64,000 nucleotides of DNA from a virus. Below the pieces are notes generated by a model. That model saw nothing but the letters and a program-made list of their open reading frames with translations. It had not been told where the DNA came from and did not search any database. The translations under genes were made by a program, and so were the position numbers. The stretch covers positions 1 through 64,000 of IMG/VR virus record IMGVR_UViG_3300031840_000582; one strand, given 5' to 3'. Each line of letters opens with the position of its first letter. Positions within the stretch are counted from its first letter, which is position 1. Shown piece after piece: positions 29,336-37,542 of the stretch.

Positions 29336-29734
29336 ATGAAGAAACACAAAGATCCAAATTATATAGCTAAGCTAGAGAAGGCTATCGCAGAAAAGTATGG
29401 CCAAGAAGCAATTGCAAACCCAAGAGGCAACTGGAACGACGAAAAAGAGAAAATTTATCAAGAACAGATTGAGAAGATAAGGCAAAAAGAAGTATTATTA
29501 GATGAATTGGATCAGAAAACAGAAGTTAATGGTGTTTTGATCCCTAAAAAACTACTTAATAGAGAAAGCCAAAGCAGAACTTGCCCTGTGTGCCATACAT
29601 ATTCTTTTGACTCAAAAGATGATGTGTACATGAAAAAATTTGAATGTTGTCGTAATTGCTATATTCAATGGGTTGAGGGACGCGAAGAACGCTGGAAAAC
29701 AGGATGGAGACCAAATAATGGCAACAACACTTGA
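29336..29734 (+). CDS. Zinc-ribbon hypothetical protein (132 aa)
   Basis: Two Cys pairs, C83-x2-C86 and CC-x2-C (104/105 and 108), frame a zinc ribbon in the C-terminal half. The N-terminal half is a charged helix region rich in Lys and Glu. The start lies one base after the previous stop, with AGTAGGTG upstream. The gene precedes the terminase block. It could bind nucleic acid or a packaging protein, but I do not recognise the family. Confidence 0.6.
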   Translation: MKKHKDPNYIAKLEKAIAEKYGQEAIANPRGNWNDEKEKIYQEQIEKIRQKEVLLDELDQKTEVNGVLIPKKLLNRESQSRTCPVCHTYSFDSKDDVYMKKFECCRNCYIQWVEGREERWKTGWRPNNGNNT

Positions 29735-30248
29735 AATTATCAGAGGCATTTCACAAGCCGCTGCAAACGCATATGATGGCGCACACGACGAAAAGGGAGA
29801 GCCAATCTCCATCGGTCTAAAGCGCGAAGAGGGTGACCCAATAATTGACTCAAGAGTTATGGATGGGTTCGGTGTCCGTCTACACGGCGACATCCTCAAG
29901 ATTTCATACCAATCTGAAATTAAACTTCGTGACGTACACGACAAGAGCTTCGAATCTGACATTGAGCAGACAATTCAAGACATCGCAAATTTTCTCAAGA
30001 AAGAGTTTAAAAAGATCACTGGTAACGCACTAACATTAACCCCTCAGGGGGAAGTAACAGTGCTGGTTCAAAATACATCGAAGGTCAGAGTCTTTATCCT
30101 TGCGAACATGGACTATAAGATTGGAAACCTTGGTGATGTTGACACTGTAGGTGGCGAGTCTAAAGATAGTGTTGATGCAAAGTTCAAGAGTTTCTTAGAT
30201 CAGGGAGGGTTGGGCACCAGACCGGATAACGATAAGCGTAAGGAATAA
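29718..30248 (+). CDS. Hypothetical protein before the large terminase (176 aa); small-terminase position
   Basis: I chose ATG 29718 (ATTLEIIRGISQ) because GGAG lies upstream; the open frame extends further left, but those residues overlap the zinc-ribbon gene and look random. The protein is mixed alpha/beta (ISIGLKREEGDPIIDSRVMD; LKISYQSEIKLRD; EVTVLVQNTSKVRVFI) and overlaps the previous gene by 17 bases. Its stop overlaps the terminase start (TAATG). The small terminase gp16 sits here in T4, but no helix-turn-helix or coiled-coil oligomer pattern is evident, so the role is open. Confidence 0.55.
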   Translation: MATTLEIIRGISQAAANAYDGAHDEKGEPISIGLKREEGDPIIDSRVMDGFGVRLHGDILKISYQSEIKLRDVHDKSFESDIEQTIQDIANFLKKEFKKITGNALTLTPQGEVTVLVQNTSKVRVFILANMDYKIGNLGDVDTVGGESKDSVDAKFKSFLDQGGLGTRPDNDKRKE

Positions 30249-31831
30249 TGTCTTATCAATTATCAAAGAAAGAAGCAATCAGAGAGATTGTTAAGTGTGG
30301 CAAAGACCCATCCTACTTTATTAACAACTACACTAGAATCTCTCACCCACTTGAAGGATTAATTTCCTTCAAGACCTATCCTTATCAGGACGAACTGCTT
30401 AAGGATTTCAACGATTACCGCTTCAATATTATTTTAAAAGCTAGACAGCTAGGCATCTCGACTATTTCAGCAGCCTACATTGTCTGGCTAATGTTGTTTC
30501 ACAGAGACAAGAACGTCTTGGTTATCGCAACTAAATTTGCGACTGCTGCTAACTTGGTCAAGAAGGTCAAGAATATCATGCAGAACCTTCCGCCTTGGAT
30601 TCGTATTGCCGAGATTAAAATTGATAACCGCACGTCTTTTGTATTGACAAACGGTTCCGAGGTTAAGGCGGCTTCTACGTCTGGCGATGCTGGTCGTTCA
30701 GAAGCCTTGTCTCTTCTTGTTATTGACGAGGCCGCGCACGTTGAAGGCCTTGAGGAGCTGTGGACAGGCTTGTATCCTACACTTTCCACAGGTGGTCGTT
30801 GTATTGCATTGTCCACCCCAAATGGCGTTGGCAACTGGTTCCACAAGACATATGTCGAGGCAGAACAAAACGTTAACGACTTCCATCCTGTAAATCTTCC
30901 ATGGGATGTCCACCCTGATCGAGATCAAGAGTGGTTTGAGAAAGAGACAAGAAATATGTCTCGCCGCCAAATTGCACAAGAGCTGGAGTGCAACTTTAAC
31001 TCCTCGGGTGAAACCGTAATCCACCCAGAGGATCTAGAGAGGCTGGTCTTCAGCGTGTCCGAGCCAATGTATCGAACAGGCTTCGACCGTAACTTATGGC
31101 TGTGGGAACAGTACAGTCCCGAATACACTTACTTACTAGTTGCTGATGTTGCCAGAGGAGATGGTGCTGATTTTTCTGTGTTCCACATAATTAAATTAGA
31201 GACCATGGAGGTAATTGGTGAATATCGCGGCAAACCCAACCTTGAGGAATTTGCTACAATACTTGATACCACAGGTAGAGAGTTTGGTAGTTGTCTTATG
31301 GTGGTTGAAAATAATAGCTTAGGGATATCAATCCTAGAGAAGCTACAGAGTAAAGAATACCCTAATCTATATTTCTCGGTGAAGGGAACGCACGAGTACA
31401 TTGATCAGGTGCAAGCTTCGTCTATGACAAACTCAATCGCTGGTTTTACCACCTCTTCCAAGACCAGACCACTTATCGTGGCAAAAATGGAAGAATTCAT
31501 ACGAAATAAACTAATTACAATATATTCTTCACGACTTGTTGATGAATTCAAGACTTTTATCTGGAACAATAATAAAGCTGAGGCTATGAGAAGTTATCAT
31601 GATGACTTAGTTATGGCATTAGCAATTGGATGTTGGGTAAGAGACACAGCACTTCAAACAAATCAAAGAGAAGTAGAGTACAAAAAAGCTATGGTGGGGT
31701 CAATGATGTTAAAGAGCAAAAATTTTAGAACATTAAACCCCGGCGATAAAGACATTCAACAAGGCTTAACTAAAGAACAGAGAACAGCACAAAATCAGTA
31801 CAGAGACTTTGTTTGGTTACTAAAAGGATAG
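30248..31831 (+). CDS. Large terminase subunit (DNA-packaging ATPase/nuclease, gp17-like)
   Basis: The 527-residue protein has both terminase engines. The ATPase shows a deviant Walker A KARQLGIST (Lys64 at the front, as in several terminases), Walker B LLVIDEAAH (Asp160, Glu161) and coupling motif ALSTPNG (187-193). The RNase H-fold nuclease shows VADVARGDGADFS (Asp300), VVENN (Glu354) and YHDDLVMALAIG (Asp452/453). It translocates DNA into the prohead through the portal and cuts concatemers. AAGGA lies just upstream and the start overlaps the previous stop. The portal gene follows after 4 bases, so packaging motor parts are made together. T4 gp17 is 610 residues. Confidence 0.95.
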   Translation: MSYQLSKKEAIREIVKCGKDPSYFINNYTRISHPLEGLISFKTYPYQDELLKDFNDYRFNIILKARQLGISTISAAYIVWLMLFHRDKNVLVIATKFATAANLVKKVKNIMQNLPPWIRIAEIKIDNRTSFVLTNGSEVKAASTSGDAGRSEALSLLVIDEAAHVEGLEELWTGLYPTLSTGGRCIALSTPNGVGNWFHKTYVEAEQNVNDFHPVNLPWDVHPDRDQEWFEKETRNMSRRQIAQELECNFNSSGETVIHPEDLERLVFSVSEPMYRTGFDRNLWLWEQYSPEYTYLLVADVARGDGADFSVFHIIKLETMEVIGEYRGKPNLEEFATILDTTGREFGSCLMVVENNSLGISILEKLQSKEYPNLYFSVKGTHEYIDQVQASSMTNSIAGFTTSSKTRPLIVAKMEEFIRNKLITIYSSRLVDEFKTFIWNNNKAEAMRSYHDDLVMALAIGCWVRDTALQTNQREVEYKKAMVGSMMLKSKNFRTLNPGDKDIQQGLTKEQRTAQNQYRDFVWLLKG

Positions 31832-31835
31832 ATAG

Positions 31836-33806
31836 ATGGCTAGAAACTCAAGAAATACTAGAAACCCAAGATCGGAGCTTTTTAAATCTTTAACTAAGCT
31901 ACTTTCTGGACCAATCGTTAATCGTAGAAGCCAAACAGGCCGTCGCCTCCGTCGCCATCAGCTTGACAGGTTTGCCACCCGGTTTGTTTCAGCGAGTGGG
32001 CAAGAGTTCAAAAAGAGTAACTATAATTCACTTGGCAACATGCAGCCGTCCTTGGTATCAGGCCATAACCGTACAGAGCGGTATGTGGACTTTGATCAGA
32101 TGGAGTACACACCAGAAATTGCGTCAGCACTAGACATCTATGCTGACGAAATGACTACACATTCAGCCTTGCAACCGATGCTCGGCATTAAGTGTTCTAA
32201 CGAAGAAATTAAAGCTCTACTACACAGTTTATACCACGATGTGCTCAATATCGAGTTCAACTTGTTTGGGTGGTGCCGCTCCATGTGTAAATACGGAGAT
32301 TTTTTCCTATATTTAGATGTCGATGACAACGCTGGAATTAGAAGTAGCATCGGGCTACCAATTCAAGAAGTTGAAAGGTTGGAGGGCGAAGATCCAACCA
32401 ACGCTGATTATGTGCAATTTCAATGGAACACTGCTGGCCTAACACTTGAAAACTGGCAAATGGCACACTTTAGAATCTTGGGCAACGATAAGCATGCCCC
32501 ATACGGCACATCTGTCTTAGAGTCCTCACGTCGAATCTGGAGGCAGCTAAGTCTTCTAGAGGACGCAATGATGGCTTACCGTATTGTACGGTCACCAGAG
32601 CGTCGTGTGTATTATGTTGACGTCGGCGCGATCCCTCCAAACGAAGTCGAGCAATACATGCAGAAAGTCATGACTCAAATGAAACGCAATTCTATTGTTG
32701 ACGAAGGCACTGGGCGTGTTGATCTTCGATATAATCCACTTTCTGTTGAAGAAGATATCTATATTCCACAAAGAGGCGGCACAAGCTCCAGAGTCGAGAC
32801 ACTACCCGGTGGACAGTTCACTGGTGACATTGACGACGTTAAGTATTTACGAGATAAATTATTTGCAGCCCTTAAGATCCCAGCTTCTTATCTATCAAGA
32901 GGCGAGGGCTCGGACGAAGATAAGACAACACTTGCTCAAAAAGATATTCGATTCGCCAGAACAATTCAAAGATTACAGCGTTCTGTTGTATCAGAGCTGG
33001 AGAAGATTGGAATCGTCCATCTGTACACATTAGGGTTTCGTGGCGATGATTTAATTAACTTTAAGTTGCATCTCAATAACCCATCTAAGATCGCAGAGCT
33101 GCAAGAACTTGAGCACTGGGATAAGAAGTTCGCCGTCGCAGGCGCTGCTACAGAAGGCTTCTTCTCACGCCGCTGGATTTCCGAACATCTATTCAGTATG
33201 TCTGATGAAGAATTCTTACGAAACCAGAGAGAGCTATTCTATGATCGTAAGTTTGATGCACAGCTAGCAGCGGTTGCAGAGGCTGTAGCAGAAGAGTCCG
33301 CTGGTCTTGCAGGGCTTGGTGGTGACGCAGGTGGCGACCTTGGCGGGGATCTAGGGGGCGATCTTGGAGGAGACCTCGGAGGAGACGAGCCAGCAGCCCC
33401 TGAAGCCCCGGCTGACGAACCAGAGGATGTTCTACTAGCAACTCCACCACCGGGCCGTCGTGAGGATAAGCCAACGCAAAAAAGCTTAGAGCCCCAAGCC
33501 AAGGGCAAAGAATACCGTCCGGTCAAAGATAATCGTGATCGCAGACAAGCTGGGGCGGTGAAACGTCACCGTGCCTCGCAGGCAAACACAAATGTTGGCG
33601 ATACTAGAAAGATTTTCCCCGGATTTACCGGCACTGGTGGGCTAGGAGAACTATCTAAAGGGATGTTTGAGGGCGAGGAATCTAGTTATGAGGAAAGGGA
33701 TTTACTCGAAGAGAAAAAGATTCACAATCTCAATTACGAGGTCACCAGATTAATTGAAAACTTAGAAAATTCGGAGCTAAAGAAAAATGAAATTCAGACA
33801 CAATAA
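31836..33806 (+). CDS. Portal vertex protein (gp20-like)
   Basis: The 656-residue product carries gp20-family hallmarks: YTPEIASALDIYADEMTT early on, MAYRIVRSPERRVYYVDVG in the core, a DVKYLRDKLFAALKIPASYL segment, and KTTLAQKDIRFARTIQRLQ. Twelve copies would form the ring through which DNA passes and to which the neck attaches. After about residue 480 the chain is unusual: Ala/Glu-rich helix, then five GGD[L/E] units and a Pro/Glu/Arg-rich tail. This makes it longer than T4 gp20 (524). The end overlaps the next gene by 20 bases in another frame. Confidence 0.93.
   Translation: MARNSRNTRNPRSELFKSLTKLLSGPIVNRRSQTGRRLRRHQLDRFATRFVSASGQEFKKSNYNSLGNMQPSLVSGHNRTERYVDFDQMEYTPEIASALDIYADEMTTHSALQPMLGIKCSNEEIKALLHSLYHDVLNIEFNLFGWCRSMCKYGDFFLYLDVDDNAGIRSSIGLPIQEVERLEGEDPTNADYVQFQWNTAGLTLENWQMAHFRILGNDKHAPYGTSVLESSRRIWRQLSLLEDAMMAYRIVRSPERRVYYVDVGAIPPNEVEQYMQKVMTQMKRNSIVDEGTGRVDLRYNPLSVEEDIYIPQRGGTSSRVETLPGGQFTGDIDDVKYLRDKLFAALKIPASYLSRGEGSDEDKTTLAQKDIRFARTIQRLQRSVVSELEKIGIVHLYTLGFRGDDLINFKLHLNNPSKIAELQELEHWDKKFAVAGAATEGFFSRRWISEHLFSMSDEEFLRNQRELFYDRKFDAQLAAVAEAVAEESAGLAGLGGDAGGDLGGDLGGDLGGDLGGDEPAAPEAPADEPEDVLLATPPPGRREDKPTQKSLEPQAKGKEYRPVKDNRDRRQAGAVKRHRASQANTNVGDTRKIFPGFTGTGGLGELSKGMFEGEESSYEERDLLEEKKIHNLNYEVTRLIENLENSELKKNEIQTQ
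33330..33389 (+). repeat. Tandem 12-base repeat (five units) in the portal gene
   Basis: Five consecutive 12-base units encode GGDL four times and then GGDE. Third-codon positions differ among units, so protein sequence has been kept while DNA drifted. The string makes a flexible acidic linker in the portal C-terminal region. Confidence 0.85.
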
Positions 33807-34611
33807 AAAAAGAAATACCGCTTTTTTGTATGAAACATTAATTAAAGAACTAACAAAAGCAGTTGTAGACAAAGACATTGAAAGAAAGAACTTTATTGTT
33901 AAAACAATGAAGAAGTATTTTAATTCTAGAACTCCTCTTGGCCAAGAGCTTAGAATCTACAGAGATCTCAATGAGACAAGCGGTGTAGACTTGTATACAG
34001 CCGAAAGATTATTGATGGAGTCAAAGAAAGATTTCCACAATATGGATCGTAAAGAGATTTTTAATTTACAAACCGAGCTTATCACAGAAATCAACAAGGC
34101 AATTGGAAAAGAAACATTTAACAACTTTGTGCCAAACTACAAGAGCCTAGCAACAATCTACCAGATTTTCTTAAATCAAAGCTCCACTAAGGAGCTAATT
34201 TTGCTAGAGCGTAGAGTATTGTCCAATATGGTGGCCAAGACAAAAGATGCTGTGGTTAAGGATATGCCGCATGTTAACAATCTTACACTCAAGACGTTCA
34301 TCACCAATTATAACAATAAATACTCAGAGTCTATCACTGAAGGCCAGCAGCAATTACTAAACAAGTATATTCTATCATTTACAGACAACGGTCTTGAACT
34401 AAAGGCGTACCTTAATGAAGAGGTATCACGATTGAAAGGTGAGCTTGAATCTATTCTAGAGCAGAAAGATGTCTCCACTGATGTAGACCTACAAAACAAG
34501 TTCAAAGAACTGCACGCTCTTTTAGAGTCGTTCGGCAAAACAAAGGTGGACAACCAGATGGTTACCAAAGTGCTGAAGATTCAAAAACTTATAAAGGAAG
34601 CTAAAGAATAA
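33787..34611 (+). CDS. Prohead/virion-associated protein of unknown role (274 aa)
   Basis: The protein is basic at its start (KFRHNKKRNTAFLYETLIKE) and almost wholly helical, with coiled-coil character near the end (SRLKGELESILEQKD; LHALLESFGKTK). A gene like this directly after the portal is a pattern I associate with marine T4-like phages. It starts within the portal gene and ends overlapping the next start (TAATG). A role in core or portal assembly is inferred from position and helical make-up only. Confidence 0.6.
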   Translation: MKFRHNKKRNTAFLYETLIKELTKAVVDKDIERKNFIVKTMKKYFNSRTPLGQELRIYRDLNETSGVDLYTAERLLMESKKDFHNMDRKEIFNLQTELITEINKAIGKETFNNFVPNYKSLATIYQIFLNQSSTKELILLERRVLSNMVAKTKDAVVKDMPHVNNLTLKTFITNYNNKYSESITEGQQQLLNKYILSFTDNGLELKAYLNEEVSRLKGELESILEQKDVSTDVDLQNKFKELHALLESFGKTKVDNQMVTKVLKIQKLIKEAKE

Positions 34612-35168
34612 TGCCAGTATCAATTAAAATCGGTGATGAGCAAGAAGTGGAGCCTGTTGTAGCTCCCGAAGACAAGCCTGCGGTAAGTGTCAACCTAAAT
34701 ATTAGAAAGACCATGGACGGGGATTTGATGATCTTTGATCATGCTGATATTGATATCATTATTATGAAGAAGAAGCAGAAGATTGTTGCGTTTCCTAAAG
34801 ATATAATGTCAGAGGTTGTATACGGAGCGCAGGATAGGCTCTTTAAGTTTTTAATGAAGCGCGGCATGATTCAGATTGACTCTGTAGTAGGCGGCTCAAT
34901 TTATGGCTCACTTCAAGCTGAACTGCTTCCGTCCTCTGAGTTTAACAATGTTAGATTAGCAATTGTTAACATTGAGAATTGGATTGACTCCGAACGCCCC
35001 TACTTTGAATTTGTCGAAGATTTCGAAGAGTTACAGGCAGACAGGCTTACAGATCCATCAGATGAGGACTCAACAGAGTTGGGCGAAGTGCCACATGAAG
35101 AAACAAAGGGCACTCTACGACCGGGCTATAATTACGGCCCTTATTATCAATCATATACATATGAATAG
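34611..35168 (+). CDS. Head-cluster protein of unknown function (185 aa)
   Basis: The ATG shares a base with the previous stop and AAGGAAG is upstream. The product has a beta-rich start (SVNLNIRKTMDGDLMIFDH), a Lys cluster (MKKKQKIVAF) and an acidic, Tyr-rich C-terminus (YNYGPYYQSYTYE). No catalytic or membrane motif was seen. It lies among portal, core and protease genes, so prohead assembly is plausible. Confidence 0.55.
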   Translation: MPVSIKIGDEQEVEPVVAPEDKPAVSVNLNIRKTMDGDLMIFDHADIDIIIMKKKQKIVAFPKDIMSEVVYGAQDRLFKFLMKRGMIQIDSVVGGSIYGSLQAELLPSSEFNNVRLAIVNIENWIDSERPYFEFVEDFEELQADRLTDPSDEDSTELGEVPHEETKGTLRPGYNYGPYYQSYTYE

Positions 35169-35176
35169 AGGTTAGT

Positions 35177-35485
35177 ATGGAATTACTATGGTTTATGCTC
35201 GCTTGCTACGGCTTGACTTATCTTGTCGTGTATGCAAGCATTTTTAATAGAATACGCCCAAGCAAAGAGTGGCTTGGTGGTTTTGGTAAGTTATTTAATT
35301 GTACACTTTGCTTTGGCTTTCATGCTGGATGGTTTTTATTTGCCATAAACGAGTGGACGGAACTATTTACTTTTGACTACACCTTAGCAAATTTCCTTAT
35401 TTGTGGGTGTGTAGGTTCTGGGACATCATATTTTTTATCTATGATTGTAAATGACGAAGGCCTTCGGGTATCAAAGGAACATTAA
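35177..35485 (+). CDS. Small membrane protein with CxxCxGFHxGW motif (102 aa)
   Basis: Three hydrophobic helices are visible: near residues 3-22, 47-60 and 70-92. Between the first two lies NCTLCFGFHAGW, a Cys-pair plus His motif resembling the C-x-x-C-x-G signature of small bacterial and phage membrane proteins of unknown function (DUF1360-like). The start follows GAGGT. A membrane protein within the prohead genes is unexpected; in T4, gp40 helps attach head initiation to the membrane, so a prohead-membrane role is conceivable but unproven. Confidence 0.55.
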   Translation: MELLWFMLACYGLTYLVVYASIFNRIRPSKEWLGGFGKLFNCTLCFGFHAGWFLFAINEWTELFTFDYTLANFLICGCVGSGTSYFLSMIVNDEGLRVSKEH

Positions 35486-35487
35486 TA

Positions 35488-36366
35488 ATGAAAATCTCTG
35501 AAAGCGAATTAAAACAAATTATTGTCGAATCTATTGAGCAAGAAGGCCTAGATGAGTCTGTTATGGACGCAATCCGAGGCACCTTCGGTGGTGTTAAGAG
35601 GGCAGTATCGGGAACTGGCAAAAGATTTAAAAGTGGCAAGTATGATACCGTAAAAGCTAGCACGGTCAAAAGATCTCTAGCTGCCCTTGAAAAACTAAAG
35701 GCCAGTGCAGCCGATTTTGAAGAGAGTGAAGAATTTAAAGCTGCGCTTGATTCTGCAATCCAAAACCTACAAAGCATTAATGTTTCCGAGCCAACCGAGC
35801 CAGCCGCAGCGCCAACAGGCTCGGGAGACTCCGCAACAGCAAGACGATCAGCAGCTAATGCCGCTGCCCGTGCCGCCCGTGACGCTGCTAGGTCAGGGGC
35901 TGCACCTGCAACCCCCGATGCCGGACCTGATGATGTTGACGTTGGAACACCAGAGGCCCCAGCCAGTGAGAAACCAAAAATCAGCGTTTTCAAAGGCAAG
36001 GGTGGCCAAGGTGTGCAATCCCAGATGTCACGAGCCGGTATTAGAGGAAAGGATATGGGTCGCATTCTAAAGGGCCTTAAATCAGACTTGTCAGCCGCTG
36101 GCTTTGATGTGTTGGAGGAAGCCGCTCGTAGAGAGATCTCACTAGAGAAGACTTTGCAAGCAATTGAGCAGATCGCAGATCCTGAACAAAAGAAGGCGGC
36201 AAAAACAATTATTATTAAACTTCTAAAGAAGAATAAAGTCAAGGTTGCTGATGCTCGACTTAAGAGAGAAGAAGTTAACGAATCTGTAGAGAACAACCCA
36301 AAGGGCGTAATCAGCGAGCAATTGGTAGCGAGATTCGCTCAGATTGCAGGATTAACAAAGGAGTAA
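35488..36366 (+). CDS. Tagged prohead core protein candidate (292 aa)
   Basis: AAAGGA precedes the ATG. The N-terminus KISESELKQIIVESIEQE is a relative of the tag seen at 22349-24984. The middle is Ala/Pro/Arg-rich and probably unstructured (SGDSATARRSAANAAARAAR). The last residues LVARFAQIAGLTKE echo the end of the scaffold gene at 42605 (ERFQRLAGISRN). Both ends therefore link it to prohead core assembly, perhaps as a T4 gp67/gp68 or internal-protein counterpart cleaved by the protease encoded next. The assignment is inferred from motifs and position. Confidence 0.55.
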   Translation: MKISESELKQIIVESIEQEGLDESVMDAIRGTFGGVKRAVSGTGKRFKSGKYDTVKASTVKRSLAALEKLKASAADFEESEEFKAALDSAIQNLQSINVSEPTEPAAAPTGSGDSATARRSAANAAARAARDAARSGAAPATPDAGPDDVDVGTPEAPASEKPKISVFKGKGGQGVQSQMSRAGIRGKDMGRILKGLKSDLSAAGFDVLEEAARREISLEKTLQAIEQIADPEQKKAAKTIIIKLLKKNKVKVADARLKREEVNESVENNPKGVISEQLVARFAQIAGLTKE

Positions 36367-36369
36367 ACA

Positions 36370-36420
36370 ATGCGACGTAGAAATATCCCAGAAGTTCGAC
36401 GCTGTTGTAGCGGTTCCTAA
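36370..36420 (+). CDS. Arg-rich 16-residue mini-ORF
   Basis: ATG at 36370 has an ideal ribosome site: AAGGAG overlapping the previous stop, 6-7 bases upstream. It encodes RRRNIPEVRRCCSGS after the Met. Five of 16 residues are Arg. The stop is followed after 3 bases by a stable hairpin (36424-36442) and then the protease gene. The layout resembles a leader peptide with attenuator, though a degenerate remnant gene or a genuine micro-protein is equally possible. Confidence 0.4.
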   Translation: MRRRNIPEVRRCCSGS

Positions 36421-36423
36421 CTC

Positions 36424-36442
36424 ACGCGGGTAGCGCCCGCGT
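36424..36442 (+). other. GC-rich hairpin before the prohead protease gene
   Basis: ACGCGGG-TAGCG-CCCGCGT forms a perfect 7-base-pair stem in otherwise AT-rich DNA. The following TTAATTTATTT has too few consecutive T residues for a strong intrinsic terminator, so partial termination, mRNA protection or attenuation are the options. Confidence 0.6.
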
Positions 36443-36462
36443 TAATTTATTTGGAGATTAAT

Positions 36463-37077
36463 ATGGCAAAACAACTTTTAAGAGAATACTATGCCCTATG
36501 TGATGGGGGAGTCTGCCAAGACTTACTGACAGAACAAGAAAAGAAAGACATGTCCGAGGGCAAAAAGTTCTACATGACAGGCTGTATGCAGAAGTATAAT
36601 ACTCCAAACGGCAATGGTAGAGTCTACTCTAAAAATATTCTCCAGCGTGAAGTTGAGAACTATTGGAAGCTTGTTAGAGAGCGTAGGGCTCTTGGCGAGC
36701 TAGATCATCCTGATGATTCGGTTATCAACCTTAAAAATGCATCTCACCTCGTTATTGATATGTGGTGGGATGGCGAAGCTCTAATGGGCAAGGTCGAGAT
36801 CCTTAACACCCCATCTGGCAAGATTTTGCAACAATTAGCAGAGTCAGGCGTCACGCTTGGTATTTCATCAAGAGGCCTCGGCTCTGTTCGACAGGAACGA
36901 GGCAAAACAATTGTAGAAGACGACTTTCAGCTAATCTGTTTTGACTTTGTTTCGGAACCCTCCACCCCCGGTGCTTTCATGCACGTTAAAAAAGGCATGA
37001 TGGAACACAAGGAGCCAAATATCTTTACAAAGTCAGATAGACTATACAGATCACTAAACGACATTTTGAGAGACTAG
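36463..37077 (+). CDS. Prohead maturation protease (gp21-like, family S77)
   Basis: I chose ATG 36463 (AKQLLREYYALCD) because GGAG lies at proper spacing; a TTG further upstream overlaps that site. The 204-residue protein shows the herpes-like serine protease triad: His82 in GELDHPDD, Ser135/136 in LGISSRGLGS, and Asp161 in CFDFVSEPSTPG. In T4 the enzyme sits in the prohead core and cuts capsid, core and internal proteins after I/L-x-E. LLTE near residue 24 could be a self-processing site. Its substrates here are probably the capsid protein (LLKE|A) and the tagged proteins. Confidence 0.93.
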   Translation: MAKQLLREYYALCDGGVCQDLLTEQEKKDMSEGKKFYMTGCMQKYNTPNGNGRVYSKNILQREVENYWKLVRERRALGELDHPDDSVINLKNASHLVIDMWWDGEALMGKVEILNTPSGKILQQLAESGVTLGISSRGLGSVRQERGKTIVEDDFQLICFDFVSEPSTPGAFMHVKKGMMEHKEPNIFTKSDRLYRSLNDILRD

Positions 37078-37083
37078 AGAAAC

Positions 37084-37515
37084 ATGAAACGTTCAGAATT
37101 AAAGAAAATGATTATGCCTATTGTAAAGGAGTGTGTTCAAGAGACATTACTTCGTGAGGGGCTACTATCTAATATTGTATCAGAAGTAGCACAGGGCATG
37201 GGTAACCAATTTATTGTTGAGAACAAAGAAGAGTTGGTTCCACAATTATCAAATGAGAACAGCGTCCAAGCCGACCTAATGGCCGAAAGAAAAACAAAAG
37301 AACTAAATGCTTACAAACAAAAATTACTAGACCAGATTGGCAGTGATGCCTATAACGGTATTGACTTGTTTGAGGGCACAAAACCAGCAGCCCCACAGCA
37401 GTCCGTAACACAAGCAGCGAGTCCACTAGGCAACAAAGATCCCAATGATGCCGGTGTTGATATTTCAGGAATTATGGCTTTAGGTGGAAAAAATTGGAAA
37501 GCTTTGATGGGCTAA
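37084..37515 (+). CDS. Small prohead-associated protein (143 aa)
   Basis: The product opens KRSELKKMIMPIVKECVQET, distantly reminiscent of the tag family, and continues LLREGLLSN with a possible prohead-protease site (L-R-E|G). The middle is polar and helical; the end is VDISGIMALGGKNWKALMG. It follows the protease gene after 6 bases. A core or internal-head role is likely from position, without a recognised family. Confidence 0.5.
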   Translation: MKRSELKKMIMPIVKECVQETLLREGLLSNIVSEVAQGMGNQFIVENKEELVPQLSNENSVQADLMAERKTKELNAYKQKLLDQIGSDAYNGIDLFEGTKPAAPQQSVTQAASPLGNKDPNDAGVDISGIMALGGKNWKALMG

Positions 37516-37525
37516 ACTATTTACA
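37516..37525 (+). promoter_or_regulatory. ACTATTTACA promoter-like motif
   Basis: This copy of the recurring motif directly follows the stop codon and lies 27 bases before the ATG at 37543, with AGAGGAG between. It would start the unit of surface proteins 37543-42176. Confidence 0.45.
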
Positions 37526-37542
37526 GGAAAGAGGAGTGAATT

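Noticed and set aside
29718-30248. Confident small terminase
   Set aside because: Only gene position supports it; the sequence lacks a recognisable DNA-binding or coiled-coil oligomer pattern.
36385-36445. tRNA-like look of the mini-ORF and hairpin stretch
   Set aside because: No acceptor stem, anticodon arm or T-loop consensus in the right places; only one simple hairpin.
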